Source of the DNA: CBDCCV01 sp965215025
GTDB taxonomy: Bacteria; Bacteroidota; Rhodothermia; Rhodothermales; Salinibacteraceae
Direction of reading: 5' to 3'
DNA: 64,000 bases
Assembly: GCA_965215025.1 (NCBI GenBank)
Contig: CBDCCV010000002.1
Span: forward strand, 1,116,001 to 1,180,000
Below the pieces are notes generated by a model. That model had not been told where the DNA came from. It searched no databases and saw nothing but the letters and a program-made list of their open reading frames with translations. This document shows, one piece after another, positions 38,210-46,890 of this stretch. Made by a program: the position numbers and the translations under genes. How positions within the stretch are numbered: the stretch's first letter is position 1; the number at the start of each line of letters is the position of its first letter.

Positions 38210-40258
38210 TTAGGCCGCTTGCCCGCTTTCTTTAGCGAACTCCTTTTTCACCACGCTGATCTGGCTCCCTTCCAAGACCATCTCGATCTCGCGCGGGGAG
38301 AGCGTGTGCGTCAGCTCGTAGGTCTCGTCTTTGGTGACGTTCCTGAGCGTGACGCTCTGGCTCTCGTCCTGGATCCCCTCGCGGGCGTTCTCCAGCGAAA
38401 GCTCGTCGCCTTGGTCGATCTTGTCGTAGTCGGCCTCATCGGCGAAGATGAGCGGGAGGATGCCGAAGTTGGCGCAGTTCTGCCGGTGGATGCGCGCGAA
38501 GCTCTTGGCGATGACCGCGCGCAGGCCCAGGTAGCGCGGGGCGATGGCGGCGTGCTCGCGCGAGGACCCCTGCCCGTAGTTCACGCCGCCGACGATGAAG
38601 AACCCGCTCTCCTTGTACTCCTGCGTCCGCTCGTAGAAGCTCTCGTCCACCTGCTCGTAGACGAATTTGGCGATCTCGGGGATGTTCGAGCGGTAGGGCA
38701 GGATGCGCGAGCCGGCCGGCATGATCTCGTCCGTCGAGATGTCGTCGCCCACCTTGAGCAGGACCGGGCCGGTGAGCGTGTCGGGCAGTTCCTCGAAGTC
38801 GGGGAGGGAGACGACGTTCGGCCCCTTCTCCAGCTCGTAGACGCCGCCCTCTTCGGCGGGGTCCACCTCGGCGCCGCCGGAGCCGATCATGGGCTGGCCG
38901 TCCATGGCGCCGTCGCCGCTGGTGGACTCGCCGGGGAAGAGGATCTGGTCCGTGTTGATGATGAGGTCCTCCGGCTCCTTCACCTTCGGGTAGCTCATCC
39001 CGTACAGCTCTTCGAGGTCGCGCGGGTCGGTAATCTTGCCGGTCAAGGCCGAGGCCGCCGCCGTCTCCGGGCTGACGAGGTACACGGCATCCTCCTTCGT
39101 GCCACTGCGGCCGGGGAAGTTGCGCGGCACCGTGCGCAAGGAGATCCGCCCCGTGGCCGGCGCCTGCCCCATCCCGATGCAGCCGTTGCACCCGGCCTGG
39201 TGGATGCGCCCGCCCGCGCGCGTGAGCATCTGCAAGTGGCCCGAGTTCATCAGGTTCTCCAGGATTTGCCGGCTCGACGGGTTGATGTCGAACGAGATCC
39301 GGTCGTGCACCTGCTTCCCGTCCACGATCTCGGCGGCGATGGCGAAGTCGCGGAAGCCGGGGTTGGCCGAAGAGCCGACGTAGCTCTGGTAGATCTCCTG
39401 CCCCTCGACCTCGCGCACGGGGACGACGTTGCCGGGACTTGAGGGCTTGGCGATCATCGGGACGAGTTCGGAGAGGTTGATCTCCTCGTGGTGGTCGTAC
39501 TCGGCGTCGTCATCGGCCTTGATCTCGACCCACTGGTCCTCGCGGCCCTGCGAGCGCATGAAGCGCTTGACCTCCTCATCCGAAGGGAAGACCGTCGAGG
39601 TGGCGCCGAGTTCGGTGCCCATGTTGGCGATCACGTGGCGGTCCATGCACGAGAGCGCGTCGAGGCCGGGACCGTAGTACTCGATGATGCGGCCGAAGGC
39701 GCCGTCCACGCCGTGGCGGTGCAGCATGGTGAGGACGACGTCCTTGGCCGAGACCCAGTCGGGCAACTCGCCGGTGAGTTTGACGCCCCAGACCTCGGGC
39801 GCCTTGATCGTGTAGGGCTTCCCGGCCATAGCCATGGCCACGTCGAGGCCGCCGGCGCCCATGGCCAGCATCCCGAGGCCGCCTGCCGCGGGCGTGTGGC
39901 TGTCCGAGCCTAAGAGCGTCTTGCCGGGGACGCCGAAGCGCTCCTGGTGCACGGCGTGGGAGATGCCGTTGCCGGGGCGGCTGTAGTGCACGCCAAACTT
40001 CTTGCAGGCCGAGCGCAGGAAGAGGTGGTCGTCCGGGTTCTTGTAGTCGCTCTGGATGAGGTTGTGGTCCACGTACTGCGCCGAGAGTTCGGTCTTGACG
40101 CGGGGGATGCCCATGGCCTCGAACTCGAGCATCACCATCGTGCCGGTGGCGTCCTGCGTCAAGGTCTGGTCGATCTTAAGTTCGATCTCCCCGCCCGGCG
40201 TCATCTCTCCGCCGACGAGGTGGCTTTCGATCAGCTTCTGTGCAACGTTTTTTCCCAT
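38210..40258 (-). CDS. Aconitate hydratase (short, Aquifex-type)
   Basis: The 682-residue TCA-cycle enzyme is shorter than the usual 890 or so. Swivel and core motifs: SDSHTPAAGGLGMLAMGAGG, ECP-like DRHVIANMG, the cluster-binding AGCNGCIGMGQAPATG, GVNYGQGSSREHAAIAPRYL and the C-terminal FARIHRQNCANFG. The first cluster cysteine of ordinary aconitases (SCTN) reads VGSSANPGFRD, so Ser replaces Cys. This resembles the small family of putative Aquifex-type aconitases. It isomerises citrate and isocitrate. No other TCA gene lies nearby. Confidence 0.88.
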   Translation of the reverse strand: MGKNVAQKLIESHLVGGEMTPGGEIELKIDQTLTQDATGTMVMLEFEAMGIPRVKTELSAQYVDHNLIQSDYKNPDDHLFLRSACKKFGVHYSRPGNGISHAVHQERFGVPGKTLLGSDSHTPAAGGLGMLAMGAGGLDVAMAMAGKPYTIKAPEVWGVKLTGELPDWVSAKDVVLTMLHRHGVDGAFGRIIEYYGPGLDALSCMDRHVIANMGTELGATSTVFPSDEEVKRFMRSQGREDQWVEIKADDDAEYDHHEEINLSELVPMIAKPSSPGNVVPVREVEGQEIYQSYVGSSANPGFRDFAIAAEIVDGKQVHDRISFDINPSSRQILENLMNSGHLQMLTRAGGRIHQAGCNGCIGMGQAPATGRISLRTVPRNFPGRSGTKEDAVYLVSPETAAASALTGKITDPRDLEELYGMSYPKVKEPEDLIINTDQILFPGESTSGDGAMDGQPMIGSGGAEVDPAEEGGVYELEKGPNVVSLPDFEELPDTLTGPVLLKVGDDISTDEIMPAGSRILPYRSNIPEIAKFVYEQVDESFYERTQEYKESGFFIVGGVNYGQGSSREHAAIAPRYLGLRAVIAKSFARIHRQNCANFGILPLIFADEADYDKIDQGDELSLENAREGIQDESQSVTLRNVTKDETYELTHTLSPREIEMVLEGSQISVVKKEFAKESGQAA

Positions 40259-40386
40259 AGCGCTTGGCGTGCGGTTCGTGAGGTTCGTCGTGGGCGAGGG
40301 GCCGGCAGCGGAGGGTGCGGCAGGCGGAGTATCTCCGTCGAAAGGCTTAGCTTTTTTTTATTCGCCGGCGCGCGCGCTGTTTCCGC

Positions 40387-41190
40387 CTACGCCGATGCTT
40401 CATCGGCCTTTTGGCGCCACGGCGGATCGGTCTTGTCCAGAAAAGCCTGGATGCCGGCTTGGCAGTCGTCGGTGGAGCGGGCAAAGGCGTTGAGCTGCGC
40501 GGCATAGGCGAGCGCTTCGGAGAGGCCCATGCCGGGCACCTGCGCGATCATCTTTTTCGTGAGCGCCACGGCTGAGGCGCTCGTCTCGGTCGAAAGGTCG
40601 AGGGCGAGCGCGCTTACTTCTTCGTCCAGCTTCTCGGAAGGGACGGCGCGGGTGATGAGGCCCATCTGCGCGGCTTCTTTAGCAGAGACGAGGCGGCCGC
40701 TCAAGAGGAGATCGCGCGCGGCGGCCTCGCCTAACTTCCGCAGGACGAACACCATCACGATGGCCGGCACGAACCCGATGCGCACCTCGGTGAAGCCGAG
40801 CTTTGCCCCCTCTGCGGCGATTGAGAAATCGCACACGGCGGCCAGCCCGCACCCGCCGGCAATGGCGTGCCCGTTTATTTTTGCAATAACAGGTTTGGGG
40901 TGCAGGTAGATCTGCCTGAACAAATCAGCGAGGCGCTCCGAGTCGGCGGCGTTCTCCATCGGCGAGGCGTCGCGCAGCGCCCTCAAGGCGGCAAGGTCGG
41001 CGCCGGCGGAGAAGGCTTTGCCCGCGCCCGTGAGGACGACGGCGCGCACGCCCGCGTCTTCTTCGGCGCTGCGGAGGGCGCCCTGCAAGGCAGTCACGAC
41101 ATCGCCGGAGAGCGCGTTGCGTTTCTCCGGACGGCTGAGCGTGAGCGTGGCGACGGGGCCGTCGGCGGTGTAGCGGACGAGTTCTGCCAT
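40387..41190 (-). CDS. Enoyl-CoA hydratase/isomerase family protein
   Basis: The 267-residue crotonase-fold protein shows VATLTLSRPEKRNALSGDVV, the oxyanion-hole loop GAGKAFSAGADLAAL, and KINGHAIAGGCGLAAVCDFSIA followed by LGFTEVRIGFVPAIV. The catalytic Glu position (FTEVRIG) is present and the second Glu region reads PAIVMVF. It probably hydrates 2-enoyl-CoA in fatty or branched-acid breakdown, although methylglutaconyl-CoA hydratase is equally possible. The start at 41190 is preferred over the longer frame. Confidence 0.88.
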   Translation of the reverse strand: MAELVRYTADGPVATLTLSRPEKRNALSGDVVTALQGALRSAEEDAGVRAVVLTGAGKAFSAGADLAALRALRDASPMENAADSERLADLFRQIYLHPKPVIAKINGHAIAGGCGLAAVCDFSIAAEGAKLGFTEVRIGFVPAIVMVFVLRKLGEAAARDLLLSGRLVSAKEAAQMGLITRAVPSEKLDEEVSALALDLSTETSASAVALTKKMIAQVPGMGLSEALAYAAQLNAFARSTDDCQAGIQAFLDKTDPPWRQKADEASA

Positions 41191-41319
41191 GCCTGAGCTG
41201 TTGTTTTTTGTTGTTTTGGTGGCGATTTTGAAACGGCTGGAAGCGCCTGCCTGCAATGCTCTGGCCCGCTTCCCCTGCTGTGAAAGCCGCTCTCCGATTC
41301 ATTGCTGCTGCCCTTCGCC

Positions 41320-41709
41320 ATGCTTACGCGGTACCCGTTTCTCGCTTTTGCGTTGCTTTTCACGCTGGCGGCCTGCGCCTCTACCGGGTCGTCGTCGCGC
41401 TCGGGCGGCAGCGCCGACACGATCACGCGCGAGCAGATTGACGAGAGCACGTTCTCGAATGCGTACGAGCTGGTCCAGGCCCTCCGCGCCAACTGGCTGC
41501 GCAAGCAAGGGAGCGCCAGCGTCAACAACCCGAGCGACGTGGTCGTCTACCTCGACCGCTCGCGCTACGGCGGCCCGCGCTCGCTGCGCGACATCAGCAC
41601 CAACAACATCGAGCGGATCACCCGCCTCTCCCCCACGGAGGCGAGCAGCCGCTACGGCCTGGACCACGTCCACGGCGCCATCGTCGTTGAGACGCGCAGC
41701 GGCCGCTAA
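41320..41709 (+). CDS. Lipoprotein with a TonB-plug-like C-terminal segment
   Basis: The 129-residue protein has a lipoprotein signal ending LAACAS. The mature part is Ser/Gly-rich, then reads ALRANWLRKQGSASV and finally DISTNNIERITRLSPTEASS followed by RYGLDHVHGAIVVETRSGR. That last segment follows the consensus of TonB-dependent-receptor plug domains (I-x-x-I-E-x-I-x-x-L-x-x-x-x-A-x-x-x-Y-G-x-x-x-x-G-x-I-x-I-x-T-x), but no barrel follows. It may be a stand-alone plug-like signalling or secretin-type piece. It overlaps the convergent downstream gene by four bases. Confidence 0.65.
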   Translation: MLTRYPFLAFALLFTLAACASTGSSSRSGGSADTITREQIDESTFSNAYELVQALRANWLRKQGSASVNNPSDVVVYLDRSRYGGPRSLRDISTNNIERITRLSPTEASSRYGLDHVHGAIVVETRSGR

Positions 41710-42488
41710 GACGCGCCGCTCTCGAGCCGGTCGCCGGCCAAGTAGAAGCGGTAGAGCGGCCACACGGCGATTACGGCTTCGAGCGCCTGGCCGACGAAGG
41801 CGCTCCTCGCCTCCACGACCTCGGCACGCTCGAAGCGGCGCCACAGCCCGATGCCGTCGGCGCGTTCGATGGCTTCGGGCACCTCCTCCAGCGGCGCTGT
41901 AAAGGCGTGGCGCGCTTTCCCCTTGCCGGAGCCGCGGTAAAAGTAAAACCGCCAGCCCTCTTTTTCGAGCAGCGGGTTGACGAGGCCGAGAAAGCGCTCT
42001 GGCTCCTCGGCGACGCGCTTTTTCGCCCGCGCCAGGAGCGCCTTCATGTAGGCGCCGATGTAGCAGCCCACGTCCATCCCTTCGGGCGAGAGGCTGTGCG
42101 AGAGCTGCACGTCCTTGAGCCGCTTGAGGCCGGGGCGGTAGAACGCCATCCACTTGTGGTGGTGGCACCCGCCCGCGCCGAAGTCGTTTTTGAGGAGCCG
42201 GCTAAAGACGTTCTTCTCCGTCTCAAACGCGAGCCGGTTCGGGAAGACGAAGTTGAGGGCGAGGTCGTCGCGATAGCGCTTGAACGGCTCCTTGACGAAG
42301 GCGTCGAGGCGCCCGGCATCGCGCTCTTTCCTGTACTGGCCGATGTGCGGCTCCTGGCGCAGGCGCTCCAAAAGGTCAAACGCCTCGGGCCGCCACCCCT
42401 CAAACGAGAGATCGAGTGGATCGGGGATGACAAGCTCTTCGGCGGGGACGGCGGCGGGATCAACACGTTCGGGGCTGAGCACTTCCAT
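41706..42488 (-). CDS. Uncharacterised protein, DUF2461-like
   Basis: The 260-residue protein includes ERLRQEPHIGQYRKERDAGR, LDAFVKEPFKRYRDDLALNF, FSRLLKNDFGAGGCHHHKWM and VGCYIGAYMKALL. The stretch where a Tyr/Arg-rich helix meets VKEPF and DDLA resembles DUF2461, but I could not match the whole protein. The His-rich GGCHHHKWM could bind metal. No signal peptide or membrane helix. The ATG at 42486-42488 was chosen, 63 bases from the divergently transcribed DUF3667 gene. Confidence 0.65.
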   Translation of the reverse strand: MEVLSPERVDPAAVPAEELVIPDPLDLSFEGWRPEAFDLLERLRQEPHIGQYRKERDAGRLDAFVKEPFKRYRDDLALNFVFPNRLAFETEKNVFSRLLKNDFGAGGCHHHKWMAFYRPGLKRLKDVQLSHSLSPEGMDVGCYIGAYMKALLARAKKRVAEEPERFLGLVNPLLEKEGWRFYFYRGSGKGKARHAFTAPLEEVPEAIERADGIGLWRRFERAEVVEARSAFVGQALEAVIAVWPLYRFYLAGDRLESGAS

Positions 42489-42551
42489 CTGGCGCGGGCT
42501 GGTGCGATATTCTCGTAGGACGGGCGGGCGAAAACGCGAATCGGCAGCGCT

Positions 42552-43355
42552 ATGGAAACGGCGGAGCGGCAGGAAGAAGTTTCGGGGCGCGCCGAGGAGC
42601 AACCCGCGCGTTGCCCGAACTGCGGCGCAGCGGTGCGCGGTCCGTTCTGCCACGGCTGCGGGCAGCGGCACCGGAGCCGCATCGTCACGCTCTCAGCGTT
42701 CTTCCGCGACGCCTTTTCGGAATACTTCTCCTTCGACCACCGGCTCTGGCAGACGCTCGGCCTGCTCATCCGCAAGCCTGGCCTTCTCACGAACGAGTAC
42801 CTGGCCGGCCGCCGCGCACGCTACACGAAACCCTTTCGGCTCTACCTCATCATCAGCGCCGCGTACTTCCTCCTGCGCGCCGTCGTGACCGAGGAGACGC
42901 AAACGTTCTTCGGCGGCGTGCTCGCCGTGGACGCCTCCAACGCCGCGATGCTCGGCACGTGGCTCCCGCGCCTTATGTTCGTGCTCGTGCCGTCGTTTGC
43001 GCTTTTGCTCAAGCTCTTCTACGTGCGGGCTCGGCGGCTCTACGCCGAGCACCTCGTCTTTGCACTGCACTACTTCGGGTTCTACTTTCTCGTCAACGTC
43101 GCCGTGCTGCTCCTGGATGCCTCCGCCAGCCGGGCACTTGCCGAGAGGCCGGCGTGGCTGCAAACCGGCTTCAGCGTGCTGCTGCTCGCGCTCTTGCTTG
43201 TGCCGCCGGCTTATCTATTCTTCGCCCTGCGCCGCGTCTACGGGCAGGCGCGTGGCCTCGTGTTGCTCAAGACGGTGGGTCTCCAGGTGGGCTACTTCTT
43301 GCTCCTGGCGCTCGCCGTAGGGGTGCTCATCGAGGCCGGCCTCTTCCGCAACTGA
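42552..43355 (+). CDS. DUF3667 membrane protein with N-terminal zinc ribbon
   Basis: In this 267-residue protein residues 20-40 read ARCPNCGAAVRGPFCHGCGQ, a four-cysteine zinc ribbon. FSFDHRLWQTLGLLIRKPGL and EYLAGRRARYTKPFRLYLIIS follow, the DUF3667 signature, and then about four transmembrane helices. Typical of Bacteroidota, role unknown. The ribbon should face the cytoplasm. Confidence 0.85.
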   Translation: METAERQEEVSGRAEEQPARCPNCGAAVRGPFCHGCGQRHRSRIVTLSAFFRDAFSEYFSFDHRLWQTLGLLIRKPGLLTNEYLAGRRARYTKPFRLYLIISAAYFLLRAVVTEETQTFFGGVLAVDASNAAMLGTWLPRLMFVLVPSFALLLKLFYVRARRLYAEHLVFALHYFGFYFLVNVAVLLLDASASRALAERPAWLQTGFSVLLLALLLVPPAYLFFALRRVYGQARGLVLLKTVGLQVGYFLLLALAVGVLIEAGLFRN

Positions 43356-43374
43356 CTTGCGCAAGAGCCGGCGC

Positions 43375-44442
43375 TTAGGCGTTGTCGAGCGTCTTCTCGC
43401 CGCGCAGGAACGCCTCGGCCATCTCGACCATCTTGCGCGAGCCGATGTAGAGCGGCGTGCGCTGGTGCAGCTTCTCGGGCCGCTTCTCCAGGATGCGCCC
43501 CTCGCCGTCGGTGGCGAGGCCGCCGGCTTGCTCGACGAGCATGGCCATGGGGTTGGCCTCGTACATCAGCCGCAGCTTCCCCTCCGGACTCGACTTCGTG
43601 GCCGGGTACATGTAGATGCCGCCGTTGAGGAGGTTGCGGTGGAAGTCCGAAACGAACGAGCCGATGTAGCGCGTCTTGTAAGGCCGGTTCGTGGGCTTGT
43701 CGCGCACCTGCATCCACTTGATGTACTGCTTCAGCCCCGGCTCCCAGGAGTTGTAGTAGCCCTCGTTGATGGAGTAGAGCGTGCCGTCTTGGGGCGTCTT
43801 GATGCGCGGGTGCGAGAGCAGGAACTCGCCGATGGACGGGTCGAGCGTGAACCCCATCACGCCGTCGCCCGTGGTGTAGACGAGCGTGGTCGAGGGGCCG
43901 TAGACGACGTACCCGGCGGCGACCTGCTCCGTCCCCGGCTGCAAGGCCGCCTCAAGGTCGGGCGTGCCGTACCCCTTTGGCAGGCGGTAGACGGAGAAGA
44001 TCGTACCCACGCTCACGTTCACGTCGATGTTCGAGGAGCCGTCCAGGGGGTCGAGGAGGACGATGTACTCGCCGTCGGCGCCGTTCTTCGTGGAGAGCGG
44101 GATGGCCTCGGCGTGCTCCTCAGAGCCGATGAGGCAGCACTCGCCGCCGCGCCTGAGGGCCAGGACGAACTCGCGGTGCGCCAGCGCGTCCATCTTCTGC
44201 TGCACCTCGCCTTGGACGTTCACCTCGCCCGTGGCGCCGGTGACGTCGAGGAGGCCGGCGCGGCGCATGTCGCGGTTGACGATCTTGGCCGCCACCGAGA
44301 TGTCGCGCAAGAGCCGCGAGAAGCTGCCCGTCGAGTGCGGGAAGCTCTGCTGCTGCTCGATGATGAACTGCTCGAGCGTCTTGAAATTGCCGAGGTCCGC
44401 CGTGAGGACGTTGCTCTGATGCTGCGCTTGCGTGGCTTCCAT
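43375..44442 (-). CDS. fbp: Class I fructose-1,6-bisphosphatase
   Basis: The 355-residue gluconeogenic enzyme has NVQGEVQQKMDALAH near the start, VLLDPLDGSSNIDVNVSVG (metal site DPLDGSSN), GTEQVAAGYVVYGPST and GKLRLMYEANPMAMLVEQAG with GEGRIL. These are the FBPase class I motifs in the standard order, and the length is normal. It removes the C1 phosphate of fructose-1,6-bisphosphate. Alone on its strand between a DUF3667 gene and a DUF2064 gene. Confidence 0.96.
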   Translation of the reverse strand: MEATQAQHQSNVLTADLGNFKTLEQFIIEQQQSFPHSTGSFSRLLRDISVAAKIVNRDMRRAGLLDVTGATGEVNVQGEVQQKMDALAHREFVLALRRGGECCLIGSEEHAEAIPLSTKNGADGEYIVLLDPLDGSSNIDVNVSVGTIFSVYRLPKGYGTPDLEAALQPGTEQVAAGYVVYGPSTTLVYTTGDGVMGFTLDPSIGEFLLSHPRIKTPQDGTLYSINEGYYNSWEPGLKQYIKWMQVRDKPTNRPYKTRYIGSFVSDFHRNLLNGGIYMYPATKSSPEGKLRLMYEANPMAMLVEQAGGLATDGEGRILEKRPEKLHQRTPLYIGSRKMVEMAEAFLRGEKTLDNA

Positions 44443-44561
44443 AAAACAACCGTCGTCTGTGAAATGCGAACAGAGAAAATGAGGAGACGTGGAAGATAGC
44501 TAACGCCCGCGCGCCATCCCATGCGCCATCATAACGAGATGGTGAACTCTTTTGGCGCGCT

Positions 44562-45257
44562 CTACCGCCGCGCACGCCCCGCCCCCCGAAGCTCCGGGTG
44601 CGCCGCCTGGAGCCGCGCCACCGCCGCGCGCGTGCGCGGCGCGGCGCCCGGCTCGCGCTCCAGATCGCCGATGAGGCGGCAGAGGGCGGCGGGCGTGTCC
44701 ACGTCGTACCAGCGGGGGAGCACCGTGCAACGCGCTTCTGTTTCCTCGATGCGCGCTCGCGTCTCTTGGAACACACCCGCGTGGCTGTACGCCATCCCAT
44801 CGAAAAGCTGCGGGAAAAACGTGCTCATACCCAGGAGGTAGTACCCCCCGTCCACGCTCGGGCCGATGCTCACGGCGGGCGGATCGTCCAGCGCCGCGAA
44901 CGCCTCATCGACAAAGCGCGACGGCAGCGTCGGGTGGTCCGTGCCGATGACGACGGCGCGCGCGTAGCCGGCCGCAAACGCCTCGCGGAAGGCGTTCTTC
45001 ATCCGCGCGCCCAGCCCCGCGCCCGTCTGCTCGAAAAGCGCGACGCCTTCCGGCACGAGCGCCTGCGGAAACGCCTCGGCGGGCGGCGCAACGCACAGGC
45101 GCACGTCGGCATCGAGGGCGGCGTACTGCGCGAGGGCGTCGTGCAGAAACGCCTCATAGAGCGCGGCGGCCTCTTCTTCGGAGAGGAGCGCCGTGAGCCG
45201 CGTCTTCACCCGCCCGGCCACCGGCGCCTTGGCGAAGACGAGGAGGACGTTTTTCAT
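44562..45257 (-). CDS. DUF2064 glycosyl/nucleotidyl-transferase-like protein (TIGR04282 type)
   Basis: The 231-residue cytosolic protein begins MKNVLLVFAKAPVAGRVKTR, the hallmark of TIGR04282/DUF2064 with its pyrophosphorylase-like GT-A loop. It continues AVVIGTDHPTLPSRFVDEAF and SIGPSVDGGYYLLG. Members are annotated as arsenosugar-biosynthesis-type glycosyltransferases, but outside arsenic loci, as here, the substrate is unknown. The ATG (45255-45257) lies three bases from a purine/pyrimidine palindrome. Confidence 0.88.
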   Translation of the reverse strand: MKNVLLVFAKAPVAGRVKTRLTALLSEEEAAALYEAFLHDALAQYAALDADVRLCVAPPAEAFPQALVPEGVALFEQTGAGLGARMKNAFREAFAAGYARAVVIGTDHPTLPSRFVDEAFAALDDPPAVSIGPSVDGGYYLLGMSTFFPQLFDGMAYSHAGVFQETRARIEETEARCTVLPRWYDVDTPAALCRLIGDLEREPGAAPRTRAAVARLQAAHPELRGAGRARR

Positions 45258-45259
45258 GA

Positions 45260-45391
45260 AACGATGAATGGACGAAACGAGGAATGGATGAAATAATGAG
45301 TCGAAGCGTGAGCGCAATCTACCTCGCCTTCATGAAGAGCAAAACGCTGCGCCGTCTCTTCGACTCTTCGTTTCTTCCCTTCGTCGTCTCC
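45260..45391. repeat. Leader palindrome 7, upstream of the DUF2064 gene
   Basis: The left arm GACGAAACGAGGAATGGATG ... GAGTCGAAG is imperfectly complementary to the right arm around 45350-45390 (reverse complement includes GAAACGAAGAGTCGAAGAG). The loop contains AAAACGCTGCGCC. Arms are longer and less exact than in palindromes 2-5. Confidence 0.5.
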
Positions 45392-46564
45392 TCAACCCCG
45401 CCCGCGCATCCGGCCCAGGGTGGCGGCGAGCGCATCGGCGGCGCGGTCCACGTCCTTGGCCGTCGTGTCTTTGCCGAGGGAGAAGCGCACGGTGGCCGCC
45501 GCCGTGGCGCGCTCGCGCCCGAGAGCTAAGATGACGTGGCTCGGCTCCAGCGCGCCGCTCGTGCACGCCGACCCGGCCGAGGCCATCACGCCCTCGACGT
45601 CCAGGTTCAGGAGCAGCATCTCGCCGTCGAGCGGCTGGCCGCCTTCGTCCGGCGGGAACGAAACGCTGACGATGTGCGGCGCTACGGGCGCCTCGCCGAG
45701 CGGCGTGTTTAGGACGAAGCTTCCCTCACCGATCTTTTCGCGCAGCTTTTGCACAAGCCGCTGCTGAAGTTTTTCGAGATGGGCCGTGCGCGCCTCGGCT
45801 TCTTCGACGGCGCGCGCGAGCGCCTCGGCCATGCCCACGGCGGCGGCCACGTTCTCCGTACCGCCGCGCCGGGCGCGCTCCTGCGAGCCGCCGCGCACGA
45901 AAGGCAAAAAATCCACCCCGCCGCGCACGTACAGCGCGCCGATCCCCTTCGGCCCGTAAAACTTGTGCGCCGAGAGCGAGACGAGGTCCGCGCCCAGCCT
46001 TTTGACGTCCAGGGCGAAGAGGCCGGCCGTCTGCACCGCGTCGGTGTGGAAGAGGGCGCCTTTCTCGCGGCAGAGCGCGGCGATCTCGCGGACAGGCGTG
46101 AGCGTGCCGACCTCGTTGTTGGCGTGCATGAACGAGACGAGCGTCTTTTTTCCACTTTTTTTCTCGGCGAGCGCAGCGGCGACCTGCGCGGGCGTGACGG
46201 CGCCGTGCGGCTGAGGGTCCAGGATGGTGACGGCGGTGCGGCCTTCCTCCCGCAGCGCCTCGGCAGGTTGGAGCACGGCCTCGTGCTCGGCCGCCGAGGT
46301 GACGAGGTGCCCGCCGCGCGCCAAGGCCAGCGCGGCGTTGTCCGCCTCCGTGCCGCCGCTCGTAAAAACGATCTCGGCTGGCTCCGCCCCGAGCGCCTCG
46401 GCGATGCGCGCGCGGCTCTCTTCCAAGGCTACGCGCGCCTGCCGCCCCATCGCGTGCACGGACGACGGGTTGCCGAAATGCTCGGTCAGGTACGGCCGCA
46501 TGACGTCGAGCACGGCGGCGTCGAGCGGCGTCGTGGCGGCGTGGTCGAGGTAGATGCGCTCCAT
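45392..46564 (-). CDS. Cysteine desulfurase (NifS/IscS type)
   Basis: The 390-residue PLP enzyme begins MERIYLDHAATTPLD. It has TSGGTEADNAAL, FMHANNEVGTLTPV, FHTDAVQTAG, the PLP-lysine loop SLSAHKFYGPKGIGALYV, RRGGTENVAAAVGMA and the mobile-Cys loop ASAGSACTSGALEPSHV. It takes sulfur from cysteine for Fe-S clusters or tRNA thiolation. Start at ATG 46564. A frame open for 102 further codons is spacer. No iscU or mnmA lies beside it. Confidence 0.94.
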   Translation of the reverse strand: MERIYLDHAATTPLDAAVLDVMRPYLTEHFGNPSSVHAMGRQARVALEESRARIAEALGAEPAEIVFTSGGTEADNAALALARGGHLVTSAAEHEAVLQPAEALREEGRTAVTILDPQPHGAVTPAQVAAALAEKKSGKKTLVSFMHANNEVGTLTPVREIAALCREKGALFHTDAVQTAGLFALDVKRLGADLVSLSAHKFYGPKGIGALYVRGGVDFLPFVRGGSQERARRGGTENVAAAVGMAEALARAVEEAEARTAHLEKLQQRLVQKLREKIGEGSFVLNTPLGEAPVAPHIVSVSFPPDEGGQPLDGEMLLLNLDVEGVMASAGSACTSGALEPSHVILALGRERATAAATVRFSLGKDTTAKDVDRAADALAATLGRMRGRG

Positions 46565-46890
46565 GAAAAGCGGTCGCTCTAAGGAGACGGTTCTGAGCGC
46601 GGGTGCGCCTGAGCTGCGCGCGCTGGGCGTCTTCGGACGGGTTTTTGCGGGGGTGCTACCACGCTGGTGCGCCCGCCCCCGAATCGGCTGAAGGGCGAAC
46701 TGCGGCGCGCTCGTAGGGTATGCAATGGCTCGTTTCGTAATGGAAGAGTTTCGATTAAAAACGCGCGGGCAGCCGCTCGCCGTGGCTGCCAGTCCTCTCT
46801 CTTCTGCTGCTTCTACGGCCGATTTCGCGCGCGGCGGCGCTTGAACCGCATCTCCCTTTCCGTTCTCCATCTACCGAACTCCTTTTTTCA
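46565..46890. other. Spacer between divergent cysteine desulfurase and murA, no gene seen
   Basis: The 326 bases hold no supported reading frame. GGGGGTG (46651-46657) and a CGCCCGCCCCCG stretch downstream can form a GC-rich hairpin. The A/T-richer patch around 46735-46765 (AATGGAAGAGTTTCGATTAA) is the likeliest place for the murA promoter, though no convincing box pair was found. Confidence 0.4.

Noticed and set aside
46640..46690. GC-rich hairpin in the murA spacer as a riboswitch
   Set aside because: Too short and without any recognisable conserved riboswitch core. It is also far from either start codon.
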